A stretch of DNA of 64,000 nucleotides from Paramyrothecium sp. XJ0827 (GCA_020881915.1 JAJFPB010000002.1:62001-126000); one strand, 5' to 3'; numbered from the stretch's first letter, positions 14,000 to 26,300 are shown. The notes: generated by a model from the letters alone, not told the origin. Numbers and translations are program-made.

Positions 14000-14651
14000 T
14001 ATTATAATTTATATTAACCTTATAATTAAGCTAAGTATAAAATAAATATAATCTATATTAATTATAATAGATATTATATAAAAAAACTAAATAAATTAAT
14101 TAGTAAATTATAACTTAAATATATATTAATTCTTACTAAGAATATAATTATATAGAACTAATATAATTAAAGATTTAAATAAATAATAGGGGAATATATT
14201 AGATATAATATAGCTACTATTCTAGAGATTTAGTAGAATATAGTTTCTATTTAATAAAGTAAAAAAGAGATTAGTACCTAATTACCTTAGAACTAAGAAT
14301 ATAAGTAAATTCCTATATAATACTAAATAAGAAAAGAGCTAATTATATATATATACTTATATATTATAATTAAGTATATTAAATTAAGTATATTAGTAAT
14401 TACTTTAATAAAGTAATTATAATAAGTATATAAATAGAAGAATTTTACTTTAGAATAAATAGAAGATTATTAGCTATTAATAATATATAGTCCCTAAAAT
14501 AATCTTTATTATATTATTCTTTTATAAATTAGTAATAATCCCTTATATACTTTAGATACTTTTCTATTATTTTATCTAAAAATAAATAAACCCCTAAATA
14601 ATCTCTAGTTACCCTATACCTTTCGATATAAGGCCACCCCAGATCGTCACA
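14000..14651 (+). repeat. 3' LTR of Gypsy A
   Basis: 652 bp, preceded by the polypurine tract. Its outer 40 bp keep normal base composition and end in GATCGTCACA, giving the least damaged view of this LTR terminus in the window. Confidence 0.88.
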
Positions 14652-14835
14652 GGTAATACCAGTGGCGAGACAGGCCAAGATTCGCTCATCTAGATATTAA
14701 ATAGCGAGGAGCAGAGGCGGAGCAGATAATCCCCTTGCTCAAGGTTCAAGTAAACAGGTCGCAGGAGGCAACACTCAGGGGCTGGGGCATCACGCCGGCG
14801 TTATCTTGCCGTGATGGCTAAACAGAAAGCGTTAC

Positions 14836-14855
14836 AATGGCTGTATACAGCCATT
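14836..14855. repeat. 20-bp perfect palindrome
   Basis: AATGGCTGTATACAGCCATT is its own reverse complement. It stands alone, about 185 bp beyond the end of Gypsy A. No function is implied. Confidence 0.85.
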
Positions 14856-16921
14856 CCAAAGTCAGCCTAGGCTATAATATTTACGGCAACTGCCTCATCT
14901 ACTCGGGGCGTATACTAGATCCTATAACTCCAAGTACGACGGGGGAGTTTTCCCAATCAAAAGCAAAAGATATGCGTAGCTTAATTTGGCGAAGGACTAA
15001 AAGACGATAATCTGCTCATAAGTTACCTAAGATAGTCTCGCCGGCGGAGGTGCCGGATGAACAGAAATGCTCAGCTGAAGAGAGATTAGGACCCTCTCAG
15101 CCCCTTAGTATCGAATGCCAAGGGTAGCAGGGATGTGGACGGAAGGACGATGCTATATCTCATCAGCACGCGAGGCTACGGCTTTTTAGCGGGTTATCAT
15201 CGCACGGATCGACGCCTACACGAAGGAATCATAATCCTTACAAGCACGACTCGTAAAGCAGATATGAGCCAGGCTTGTACCGTAGTGACACATGGCCGAG
15301 GCCATAGAGACAAAAGACGTGATGATGAGGGACTTCATGTTGAAGAGGGAAAATGACTGGAATGACAGGAGAGGCAGTGAAGGGGGGAGTAGATGGTTAG
15401 GCTTAGACGATAGGAAAAAATCCCCAGAAGAAGTCCTGAATCTTTATACACCTCGACAAGGCTCTCGAGCTTCAGTGCCACGACTCTTTGGGATAGAGAT
15501 TGTCCGCCAAGGCATATAACCTGGCATATCACCATCCAAACTAAGCTTACGTTGATACTAGTAAATTCCGTCTGTCCGACATGTGTATGTGCTCAACCTA
15601 GCAGGCACTTTCAATCAAGATTCTACATATTGGACACGCAATTGCCAAGCACCCATGCCCCCTCATAATCTTGTTCTAGGCGGTGGTCGAACGATCCCGG
15701 GGAAAAGCGCCAAGCCTTGCGAAGCTAGTCCACGGCATAGATGAACAGGATTGTTTTCTCGGGTTAGTTTGGCAGGCTCCGCCCAAGTTGGGACCGGCAT
15801 ACGAACCGCAAGGTTTCCTTGCTGGGTCTTAGGGCAGAATCTGGGGAGGGAGGATTTCCTCTCTTTCGTTCCAAGTTGAAAGATGGGCTCCCTCTAAGTG
15901 GAATAAAGCCAACATGACATCCATGCCAGTGCCTACCTTTCCAGTGTAGAGAGTCATGCCAAGGCTTGCAGAAATATTGCCGCTGTGCTCGTGCCACCAT
16001 ATAGATTGGGGTCATTTTCTGCTCAAAACAAGTGTAGGCAGGGTCCATCCCGACTCAATGGCCCCACTATCCAGGGGCTTGGGACGATGGAACGTGGGAG
16101 AAACCGTTTTTTTGGCAGCTGGGAGATCCCACTAGATTCAGGACGGGCTTGGCCCCTGAGATGGCGCAGGCTACTAAAGCTTGTCCGAGCATTCGCCTTG
16201 ATGGGATGCCCAGAGACTGTGCGCGCGCCCACTCTCGTGTCGTATCATTTTTACCGTTGCATCAGGTCTTGGCCACACTTCTAGACTAAGCTGTCGCATA
16301 GCCACCCTTACCAGGTCATGCGTCTTCCCTACGCGCGGCGGTATATATCCCGAAGGCAGAGATGTGGGATTGCCGATTTGGTATGGGAGAGGAAGTTCGT
16401 CCTTTCTTGGATCTCTTGGCCTTTCCTAGCTTCGCCGCTTCCAATTATGATGCCGATGGTGGCGTCGGCAGGACTGTTGTGACATGTCGTGAGCTTTACA
16501 TCATCATGGAGAACAGAAGTAATCAAGAGGGGCCTCATGACCATGGACATGACCGCAGCATTGGATTGTACGTGCGAATGCCTGAATCAACTCTGCCCAA
16601 TAGTCTTGCATAACACCCCGTCTTAGCCCACAATCATAAACGAGTATATTGCAATTCTTCGAGAGAGAACAGAGCCATCTGATGCCGGCCCGAGAGAACT
16701 ACCACGCTGACGATAAGACGAAATGCTGGTGAGACGATCTCTCTGATTGTCAATTTCATGCATCGTCTGGTCCCCCTTCGACGCTTGGCGGCTTGACTGG
16801 ATTCAGAATTAAGCTTTGAGCGGACTTCAGGTGTGGAGCCCTCCATTCTGCTGCATTGAGCAACGAGGAGGTCCATGGCCTGGAACAATCCTCACGACCT
16901 GTGCTGGCAACATCAGTCTCA

Positions 16922-16965
16922 GGCCCCAAGCCCCATACCACAGGGCCCCAAGCCCCATACCACAG
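16922..16965. repeat. 22-bp perfect tandem duplication
   Basis: Two adjacent identical copies of a 22-bp unit that starts GGCCCCAAGCCCCATACC. Likely a recent replication-slippage duplication in non-coding DNA. Confidence 0.9.
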
Positions 16966-18559
16966 TAACCCAGAAGCCTCTTTACTGGTTGAACGATTGA
17001 TCCGAAGGGAGAAAAGACTCCTATCGTCAGGGTACCGCATATGCCAAGCATCCCACTACGCCCCCGTTCTAGACTTTCTTGGCCCAATCGCGAATGTGCT
17101 CACACGTGCAAGGGTTCTGCGGGCGCAAATGAGATCGGGGAGGCTTGGACCATCCTGACCCCTCAATTGGAACTTCGGCAGTCAGTGGGATCGGCCGTGT
17201 CAAGGACGACGCAAGTTGCAGGCAGAGGGGGGGGGATCAGAAACTCTGGGGCTTGGCGGAAATTGTTTATGAGCAGAGGGGGTTCGGTTGACGTCCGTTA
17301 CGCTAACACGCACAGCCACTCCCGCTTTCCAGTCCTAGATCTAGCCTGTTCCTGGGAAGCACCAGGGGAGCCGTAAGCCCTAACGAAGAATCGCCCCGTC
17401 TCGGGTTGCCTTCGTCACTTGCACATTACACGACGTCCCGATGGTGGCTTCAGCCGGGCCTCATAAACTCTAGCACACGCTTTTTACATCATGGCAATAC
17501 AGCCTAATGTAAAGTGTGAATTGAAGGAGAAGTATGCAATTTGAATAAATTTGCTTGTTCGGTCTCTATGATTATCGCGCGCACTAGTATCTTCTCAAAC
17601 GTTTCGTCTATTTTTATCGGCGGCTCCATCAGGAATTCCAATGGGTCATTCCGCTTCTGATATCCGTGCACCACAAGCTTCACCAGAATACATATTTGGG
17701 AGTATCTGTTCTAGTGACTCGCAAGACAAGCTGTTTAAGCCCTTACGCGAGCAATTTGTCTTCAGGGTATACTCAAAATAAAACACCCGCCGTTTCCCGA
17801 GTCGTGCCACCACAACTGTCTATGCAGGAGCACCAGAAAACCGATATTGGGTAGGGCTTGGCCAGTAGAATCGACTTCCAAAGCCTCGCGCGGACATCAA
17901 AAAAAACATTAGTGGGAAAGGATAGATTATTCCGCGCTGTCAGATTGGAGTCCAGATACGGTTGCTCAAGCCTTTTCCTGCAGAGTCCGTCTATACTACT
18001 CTAGACAGTCTCCCAACAGGGCGTGAGATGATTTGTACAGCCAAGAATGTGAGCATAGATGGGTATAGGCTACCACTCACGCTTACTGCCACGCTGGACG
18101 ACTGAGCATTTCTTTTGTTTCTATGGGTCGGGTAGAATTGCGTTCGCCGTATCAACTCTTGATTCAACTTCAATGGGCTGTGTTAGGTAAGTCGTTGAAC
18201 TACCTCGCTGTTAAAGTAATCGCCGCTTCAAAGATCATGAGCAGTCCGGCCTCTTTTCCTCTCCCGCCACCCGAACACATAACTTTGAAATGGTCCCGGG
18301 CGGCTACGGCATCCCTCTTCCTCCACCTTTTCTCTTTTTTCGTCTCGTCTTCTTCCTTTGCTTTACTCGTTGCTCTTGTTGTCGACTCTGCCTCAACATC
18401 ATATTTGAGCCGGAATCGGCTATCTTCGTCTGGCTTCTCCACAGGTGGAATAGGCGAGATACCATGTGTTGGCTCCTCTCCGACGTCAACAGTGTTGAAT
18501 TTGCGCAAGATAATTGGTGTCAGAGGCAGCTATTGGGTTTTACTACCTGAGCCAAAAAC

Positions 18560-21500
18560 CAAAAAGGTTTAGCAATAGCGGCTTTTCCTAGCCGAATATC
18601 CTCAATATCCAGCTATAAGGCCTCGACATCTAGGTCCCTGACAATTGGTGGGATGTCTTCAGGACTCGGCTTTCTTTGTCGTACGATCCGAGAGGCTGGG
18701 GTTCTGAACGTCTGTGAAGATGAATTCAGCTTAAATCAACAATTTAACCTCGGCGAGGTTCCACTTACATTCGCCCCAGAGCGCCGGAGGCATCTCCTTC
18801 ACTACGGGTTGAGGATCGAGCGCGACCTCTTCACCTCCTTGGCCTCTCAGAATAACAACTAGGTCCGACTTACCAAACCTCTGTGTCAGTTGCATGGGCC
18901 GCGTAACAAGCTCGGTGTCGATTATTAGCCCTGCTCGTCCTTTCTTGGTATCTAGCTATAGAGCGGGCTCATTCAAGCAGCTAGGGATGCAATTGATAGA
19001 GAACTTGGGCACACCCCTTCCTTCAATAAAGGGGGCGTTGTGCTGACTTTATACTTGATCTACTCTATATTTATACGGAGCTCGACCTCTTTTCCATAGT
19101 AATTACTATAGTCACAGTGTCGAGCACCGCCGTTATTCCGAGTTAGCGTAGTTAAACATTAGCGGCAGCCGGCGCCGTTTTATGCGACCGGCTCGAGAGG
19201 CGAGCTCGAGCGGCGGGCCCGAGCAGCGGGCTTGAGCGGCAGGCCCGAGCGCTATTCAGTTCGGGCGCCCGGCTCAATCCCTCCGACATCCTTTGATAGT
19301 ACTCGCCAAGGGGTTCCCATTGCCGCTGATATTTGCTTCGAGCACCGGAACGCGAGCTTGAACCTCAATGCGCATGCCCGCGGCAAACACACTCGACTGG
19401 GCCTCCTGCGTCTCCTGCGCCTTGTGTTCCATCCGTGGGGGCACGACCTCTGGTGGTACTAATGAGGTGATCGGCACAGTCTTATTCGGATTCTAGCCCG
19501 TTGACGATTCAACCGGAAGGTTCTTGACCAGGCGCAAAAACTGGTCCAGCTTAAGTGCCTCTGGCCGTGCAGGTGGCGGACCAAACACGGATCAACATCC
19601 CACTGCCAAAGATGCAGCCTCGCCTCGCCCGCAAGTGGCGGTCCGTGTAGCAACAGGCTCGCTGAGAACTCGAGCGGACCAAAGTGGTGAGTCCATAGCC
19701 CGAGGTTGAGCGCCGCGCTTGCGTAGAGCGAGATGCCTACCGCGGTCTCGAAGGAGAAGGGGTGGAAGCGCATGAGAAAGTCTGCTACATCCGCTGGCAG
19801 TTGGAGCCTCGAGTTGTAACCAAAACCACCCGTTAGATCGTTGATCTCTGCGCAGCTGAATACGGGCAATGGGACCCTGTAGCATCCCAAAGACAAAGAA
19901 AAACGTCACGGCAAAGTCGGGATAGAGCTCTTCGTACTGACCGCCCGCAAGCGCAGACCTCGCCGCGATGCTGGCGGCAGTGGCTCCTGGAAGCCTCGCG
20001 ACGTTTTCTCGTTGTCGAAGCGTCTGAATGACCCAGCGAGGCGAGTAGGGGGACGGCCCAATGCGACGGCCATTCCTTAGGGCTCAACTCCGGGCGTGGG
20101 CGCGGCTAGATTTTCAGAATGCGAGAGTTTGCTCATGTAAATCTTCAACGTAAAGCCAAGGAGAGCAAACGCAACAGGTCCTAACTTCACCGTAGCATCT
20201 AGTGAAAAGCCGGATGGTCGGGTACTTGTCACCCTCTACGGACAAGTCAACGCTCTTCACAGATAGGGGCCCAAATGTCTTCGTCATTGGGGCGGCCGAC
20301 TTGCCAGTGTCTACGGGAGTCGGGTTCTTGGCTTTGGAACCTGGAACTGTACTCGCCAAGACCATCTTGTCATCTTTTCCTGCCATCTTGCTGCCCCCAA
20401 CGACATGGTCTAGGACCAGTTTTGGCTGTGCGCCCTCGAGCAGGGCAATCTGGAAGTGGAACCCCTTTTGCAGGCTGGCCTCGGTGGGAACACCCTTTAC
20501 TAGAAGTGGCTGGTTCGAAAAGACGTGGTTGTTGAGTAATTCCACCTCGACGGGGGTGATATCACCGTTCGTCCAAACAACACCGACCTGATCGAATGGT
20601 GGGGCGATGGTACCGAAACAGGGAGGGCTGACAGATCCTTCATCTTGGACAGCGAGAAGCGTAGCAGTCGACCCAGTGGTAGAGGTTTGCTACCGAAGGT
20701 GCCTTTGCCGCCATACGACCGCACCTGTGCCAGAGTGACTTCGATGTCGCCAATGCTGGTCTTGATCGTGACGACAAGCTCAAAAACTGCGTGTCATTCA
20801 CGTGCTGCAACGTCTGCTGTCACACTGCTACAAGCCAGGCGAATGGAGAGGGCGGATCGGGGTATCTCCATTGTCCGTACGATCTGAGGTAACTCTTCGA
20901 CATCATCGACGAGGCCTTGTAGAAGTGTCGCAATTTTGAACTTCTTCTCGTCTTGGCCAGGACTGAGGTCATCGCCTTGGACTGCCCTGAGACTGGCGTG
21001 GAAAGACCGACCCGTCTCATTTTTATCAGCTGGGGCCTGGCCCGACTTGGGTTCGCCCACGTGGGAGAATCGCAAGTCTAGCTCCACCCCGTCCGTCGAA
21101 CTCCCCAATCTCAGGGTGCCGTCAATGTCGAACCAACCTGGAAGATCCTTGTTGTACTCATAGCTGACCCAAGCGTAATTGAAGTGCATATGCTTCATAA
21201 TGTCTATAATGGCGTCATTACAACCGTCCGATGCAAAGAGGCCGTATAGGTTGGCCACCTTGACATTTTCAACCTTGCCAGCAACGAACCATGCCGACTC
21301 CCCCTTCTCACGTGCGTATTCGATGCGAGTGGTAAGGACGACTACGTCATCCACAGCAGCGCCACCTTGAGCAACGTCTGGCTCGTACGCTGGTGGAAGC
21401 CTGAAATCTGTCACAGTGTCAAACTCGACCTTGAAATCGAGTGAACGACCCTTCATATAGCCCAGCGTGAGTGCAAGGCGCAACTCATTGAAGCGTAGCA

Positions 21501-22969
21501 TTGGAGGGGCACTACTCGTGTAGGGTGGCATTGGCTGACACTCGACGGCGGCCTCAAGAAATATCGTGGTCGTGCCCTTGCCAAAGCTCACTTGGACAGT
21601 GCATCGCTGATGATGTCGGGAATACCTGCAGGGAAAACTAGGTCTGGCATCCCTATGATATCCTTGATCGAGAGCTTGTCAACTTAGTTCTTCGACCGGG
21701 GGTCCATCGCCCAGATGTTCCCCAGGGCCCGATACGAGCGGAGCGCGGGCGGAATGCACGAAACCTTGGATGATCGTGAGTTGTGCCAAAGCTCACTTGA
21801 TATGGTGTACACCCCTTGATTCCATTGGAGAGTCACGAGAAAGGGTACCCGCCGAGTATCGTTGTCGCCATTCTGGCTGGGCAGCGGCAGGCCGACCTCA
21901 ATGTTGACAGCAAAGTACGCTTGTCTCGGCACCGCAGACGTTTTCGAAGACTCCTCGCTACTTTTCTTCTTGGCTGCCAAACCGATGACGATGCTGCGGA
22001 GGTCAAGACCTTCGGTGAGAGTCCCGAGCGCGGTTTAGATTTGTTGGGCAATGCCGTCCTTTTTGTATGCTTGAAGCAGCGGCGGCGGTGGCCTACCCGA
22101 TTCCTCGGAGATCAGGCGCTCTCCCCAGTGAAGCAACTGTGCGAATAATTCGTCTGTACTACTATTCATTTGCAGCATGACCTCAAACCCAGTGCTGCTG
22201 ACTTCGATACCCGCCGTCATGCTTAGATTCTTGGGGGCTGAAGGCGGTGACCCTTCCGTCTTGTCAGATGTGGTCTGCGCATGGAGGACTAGAGTCGCTT
22301 GTAGGCTGAGGGTAGATCTGACTTGGAGGTGCGTTTCAAGCACGGCTTCGACCACGTGTGTGCCCGTGAACGACGCATCCAAGCCCTCAACCTTGGTCGC
22401 CAAACCGGTCTCGCTAAGCAGCTCTCCGATGGCAGTCATACCATGGGTCGTCTCCGTGTCTATTTCCATCGCGAGCTGACGAATGCCACAGGAGTTGTGA
22501 TCACGAACCATAGGCCCGATCGATGGTCTAGCACGTCGGCTGCGCCGGACGATGGCGTACCTGGGTTTTGGCTCACTGGTGCGTTGGCCGTCGCAGGATG
22601 CAACGGGATATGTGCTAGTATCTGTGTGACCATCGGTGATAGCTCATGTCCTTCAAGTTTGGCAAATTGCAATAGGGGTGTGTTGCCTTTTGTGCGGGCT
22701 GCTTCAAGAGCAAACTGGGTCCCCTCAAGTCGGACGTCGTAGCCAATGAAGGATTGGAGTGTGCTAGCGGCGTCTGGACCAAATTGAGCGTCTCGTGCGG
22801 TCTGTTCTGCTGTAAACACCAACTGCGAGGCTCCGGGTCGCACACCATCCTTTGGATCGAGCTGAACGTCGATCGCAGTCATGGTCAATGCACCCGACTC
22901 GTCTACCGATCCGCTTGCAGAGACAGTAGTGACTACTCCGGGAAAGCAGTCTTCAACCCACAAAGCCAC
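18560..22969 (-). pseudogene. Broken gene for a very large protein resembling DUF6603 proteins
   Basis: Consecutive - strand fragments join into one long protein trail. 22969-22490 is followed by a frameshift near 22490, then a continuous frame to 21684 broken only by TAA at 22035-22037 and TAA at 21684-21686. There is a one-base deletion near 21595, a frame from 21591 to a TGA at 20794, a frameshift near 20615, a frame to about 20130, and more fragments to about 19280 and 18570. Landmarks include FGPLSVKSVDLSVEGDK (about 20260-20310), FFFVFGMLQGP, and INDLTGGFGYNSRLQLP (about 19790-19850). These match my memory of the fungal/bacterial DUF6603 family, whose function is unknown. A consensus intron (18712-18768, GTAAGT..CAG) survives in the 3' part before a PPALWGEY-like segment. 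The two TAA stops are one C-to-T change from CAA. The gene is dead. The family name is less certain than the coding trail. Confidence 0.62.
19195..19251. repeat. GC-rich 13-bp tandem repeat, 4.4 copies
   Basis: Four imperfect units of GAGCGGCGGGCCC type run head to tail (19195, 19208, 19221, 19234) plus five bases of a fifth. They sit inside the eroded 3' part of the large broken gene and are far richer in GC than their surroundings. Confidence 0.85.
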
Positions 22970-23059
22970 CAGGAGATGATAAACTGAGACTATACTAAGT
23001 ATATAGAGTAGGTAAGTTTATAGAGATTCCTTATTTAAGAATAAAGAAATGGAGTTTAT

Positions 23060-24560
23060 TTAAAGTAATAAATCCAACCACTTATAAGTTGCCCACATAC
23101 CTTTTGCAATAACCTGTCTGCCTTTCTTAGTCATTAAATTCCTCAGCCATCTACCCTCCCCAGAGTCATCGTGACGGAGCTTTGTCCAGCTTACTGTCAT
23201 TGCCCAGTGGATAATGGGTGGTGAACTTGTGTCCAACCGCTCATTTCTTTCCAAGTAGTATCGTACGCAGCGACAAGTATTCAAGACTGCCTCATGTCCT
23301 GCTGAGCGGTACCCGTCTCTGATATGGTTACTGGGCGTGCCCGCTGGCTTGTGATATTGCGGAGCATTTCGTGTTGCGGACTCGTCTAAAGGAAGGGATG
23401 CAAGGATTTGCAGCACGAAGATGAGTGCCAGGTTGTATAGCATCATGATAACTGCAACAGAGTCGTTCTGAATTTCTGGTAACGTCGTCAGAGACGGTTG
23501 TAAATTGTCTCCAGAGGATAAATGCCACCGCCATCTCCAAGCCTCAAGTTGAGCCAGCAGACTGTGTGCCTCAAGTGATATGTCATCCCGTTGCTGCAAG
23601 GCCTTTGTATTACTAACATGCCAACAACCTGACATGGTTTTGCACTTGGCCAGCAGGACTGTGCAGTCCGCTAGAACATCAAAGAGATCCTGCTCTTGTA
23701 GCTCCTTGACAGAGGAGTGTAATCTCATGGCTTGCTTCCAATCAGATCTCGCCAAAATGGATGGCTTTTCAAGTTGTATTGAAGTGAGCAGAATCATGAA
23801 GCGTGCCCCTTCACAGAAACCACGTGGATTTCGAGACCAGAAGGAGACGGGATCTTGGAGATCAAGTAGCCTTTCCAGCCCCAGCACATGTTTTTGATAG
23901 CTGCCTGCTCCAGAAGGCATCAATAGTTCCGATATAGATAATGCGGCCACGGCGACGATGACATCATCACTGGTCTGAGAAGCTGTGTCAGATAATGCTT
24001 GATTCAACTGCTGTAAAGCGACGCCGTGCATGGAGTAGCCTTCGCGGATGGTATCGGCTTGTTGGTGCTGAGTGCCAAAGAGAATCGTGGCGAGGCTCAA
24101 GATAGCTTGATGCGAGACTCGGCCATGAGTTAATTTGGGGCCTGCTGGTATGATGTCGACGGACTTGATGTCTCTTATTGAGGATACAATGAGACCATCG
24201 GCTAGAAGATTAGCTTGAGCGTAGCATATATATACGTTATGTCCAGCGACTCGTGGGGACGTATGCAACAGTACTTGAGACGCAACCGGAGGTGGACCCG
24301 CAGCTGCATACTCCTTTTGAGGTGATTCCTGGATCTCACTCTCCGTGCGCCATGCAGCGTCTCTGGTGATGAAAGTGATGCCTCGGGGCCCATCGCATTC
24401 AAGGTTCCATCTTTGGCATCGTATGCAGATGGGACGGTGCTCGTCTTCGGTACAGTTGAGTTGGTGCTCTATACAGGATAGATATGGAGGACTTACCACA
24501 TTTGACTCGTCTCTTACGGCAGGTAGAACAACCCTTCGATCGTCCGCCTACATTCACCAT
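23060..24560 (-). CDS. Zn2Cys6 fungal transcription factor
   Basis: Two exons, 24560-24497 and 24444-23060, with a 52-nt GTAAGT..AG intron, giving 482 aa. The split codon restores a textbook binuclear zinc cluster with cysteines 11, 14, 21, 28, 31 and 38 (C-x2-C-x6-C-x6-C-x2-C-x6-C) and the basic run RKRRVKC. Without the intron the second half of the finger would be out of phase, which fixes the gene model. The rest resembles the fungal-specific Fungal_trans_2/DUF3468-type regulatory region: helical, with a hydrophobic segment near ILSLATILFG and another near MLYNLALIFVLQILASL. It should act in the nucleus on DNA with CGG-type half sites. Targets are unknown; the neighbouring hydrolase and propeller genes are natural candidates. 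The 3' end abuts AT-rich sequence, so the last residues could be a recent ending. Confidence 0.85.
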
Positions 24561-25209
24561 GGTGCACAAGGCTTTTTTCTAGAGAGAGAGCCTATTGTTG
24601 CCAAAACCAAGGATTGCCGACTTCCCCAGCGGCTCGGCTATACTTCGTTGATTATTCTAACCTGGCCAAACAATCAATCTCCACTATTTTACAATATATT
24701 CTATATAATGCCTCAGGCATAAGGCCCTTGAGAACTCCCTTGTCGTTGGCCCTGTTACACAAAAATAATCAGCCGTACCGGCGTAAGTGGGCTAGCCAGG
24801 GCTGCCCTTCGGTTGCGCTTGAGGCGTGCAGGTACTTTGGTTATGGCAGATCCTACGCTTTACTGCATGCGGCACATTGCCCGAGCAACCTGGTAGAAAG
24901 AGATCCACGTCACACATATATCGAGTGGCTGTCCTTTCGCCGTGGGTTACACGATGCGGTGAGCCTCTGGACTTGCTTTACTCGGGGGATTCTGAATTAG
25001 AGGAAATTCGTACGTGGGCAGCAGGCGAATGCAAAGGCCAGATAAATGCATGGCCCATAAGGACAGTGTCTCAACACGTTTCGGTAATCTCGCTTTGAAC
25101 CCTCAAACGCTATCGACCTGGCATAACATTGCAAGAGTGTCTTTTCATCTATAGAATGAATGGGCTGCGGCGAATGCATCAAAGTGCGGTCGCTGCCTCA
25201 GTACTATTT
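24561..25209. other. Intergenic region between regulator and hydrolase remnant
   Basis: Contains the divergent upstream region of the Zn2Cys6 gene. Open frames here are short, overlap on both strands and were not recognised. No repeat or RNA gene was seen. Confidence 0.45.
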
Positions 25210-26053
25210 ATCCACAATCCCCCTGACAGCCACTGCAGGGCTCAGTCCACAAGGGCCAATGGGCGGGTAAAGAGGAGCACATTCATGGTCTCAACACCTA
25301 CGTGGTGGGGCACCAGACCAACCCTCTTGCTATCGTAGTCATGTATTCGGATATCTTTGGCTTGGAGCTTCCAAACAACAAGCTCATTGCCGATGCCTAT
25401 TCCAAGAGCGGAGAGTATCTGGTCTAATTGCCAGATTTTCTCCAGGGCGACCCAGTGCAGTTCTCGATGGCCGAAGTGATGCTACCAGTCGATGCAACCA
25501 AGCAGTCCGTCCACGTTTTCCAAGTATAGTGGCTTGCTAGCTAGTCTACCCTCGTTCCTGATGTGTCAGAGAAGTCACAATGTGGAGCCTACGAATAAAA
25601 CCTGCATTGGCTTCGCTGACATGTGCAACTCACACGAGTCGGAAGATTGGTATGAACGATTTCTGTTGGGGAGGAAAGTATGCCCTCCGAGCGGGCCTTG
25701 CCAGCAATATGATTGAGCTTGACGGCAAGAAGGTACCGCTGGTCGACGCTGTAGTGGCCTTGCATCCAAGCAATCTGACAATCCCAGATGACATCGAGAC
25801 CTTGGTGGTGCCTGCTAGCTTTGGATGGGGCGTGGAGGATGCATTCGTGAGCTATCGGCAAAAAGCGGAAATTGAGGAGGTTCATGTGTCGGCCAAGAAA
25901 TTAGGTGCGAACATAATCGAGGTAGAGCACAAGACCTCCTGGCCAGGCCGTCATGGTTTTCGTGTGAGGGGAAACCTAGATGATCCCCAGGAAAGGGCAT
26001 GCTTGGAAGGAACAGAAGCACAGGTTCTTCCCTGGTTTCATCGATGGCTGTGA
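25210..26053 (+). pseudogene. Dienelactone hydrolase family pseudogene
   Basis: A + strand trail reads KEEHIHGLNTYVVG near 25270-25310 and VVMYSDIFGLELPNNKLIADAY near 25335-25405. A premature stop follows (25423-25425, TAA after EYLV). It then reads LPDFLQGDPVQFSMAEVMLP to a second stop near 25528 and, after frame loss, a long frame 25640-26053 with the nucleophile motif GMNDFCWGGKYALRAG and the histidine segment WPGRHGFRVRG. These are the Cys and His landmarks of fungal dienelactone hydrolase (alpha/beta hydrolase) proteins of about 250-290 aa. The N-terminal Cys-rich part is only faintly visible upstream of 25270. The enzyme family hydrolyses enol-lactones in aromatic degradation or secondary metabolism. 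Several breaks make this copy non-functional unless it is re-spliced, which I do not see. Confidence 0.75.
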
Positions 26054-26300
26054 TTCATTTTTGCTTGGTGCGAATTATCTCCAGATATAGTAATCATGGA
26101 TATAACATCAAAACCGATTGCACACAAAAAAAACATATTATCACACTGTCTAACTCTATTAGACACATAGAACTTTCTGTATATCCAACTGAATCTTGCT
26201 ATTAATTGGCGGTTCACACCATCGTGTCTCGGTACTGTAATAAAATGTTTTCTCCGGCACCACCAAGCCTCGCCCACCTGCAAGCTCATTGCCCTCGTTC

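Larger units (their letters stand above)
6843..14651 (+). mobile_element. Gypsy LTR retrotransposon A, full length, RIP-dead
   Basis: Two 652-bp LTRs (6843-7494 and 14000-14651) bound 6.5 kb of AT-saturated DNA. Decayed translation on the + strand still shows Gypsy order. A gag CCHC knuckle ghost near 8650-8705 has Cys now read as Tyr. The reverse transcriptase YLDDI box near 11040-11065 reads YLNNI. Integrase-core-like sequence lies near 12430-12780. A purine tract (AGAAAGAGAAG, 13984-13994) sits just before the 3' LTR. Stops occur every few codons, and CpA and TpG are nearly absent. The flanking pentamers (6838-6842 ATTAC; 14652-14656 GGTAA) do not match, so no target duplication can be claimed. 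The outer end of the 3' LTR (about 14610-14651) is much less mutated than the rest. Confidence 0.88.
14652..18560. other. Gene-poor segment of normal base composition
   Basis: About 3.9 kb at roughly balanced GC. The only open frames are short, overlapping on both strands, and resemble no family I know. Small repeats are listed separately. The stretch 18200-18510 read on the - strand is rich in Lys, Glu and Arg codons and may be the eroded 3' part of the broken large gene that follows, but I cannot show it. Confidence 0.5.

Noticed and set aside
14652..18560. tRNA genes or other structured RNA genes
   Set aside because: I looked for A-box and B-box type motifs with a closing stem, here and across the window, and found no candidate that folds by eye.
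18123..18572. 149-codon + frame with Ser/Leu-rich segment that looks like a membrane helix
   Set aside because: The hydrophobic run is the complement of a Lys/Glu-rich stretch on the - strand. No start context, intron or family support.
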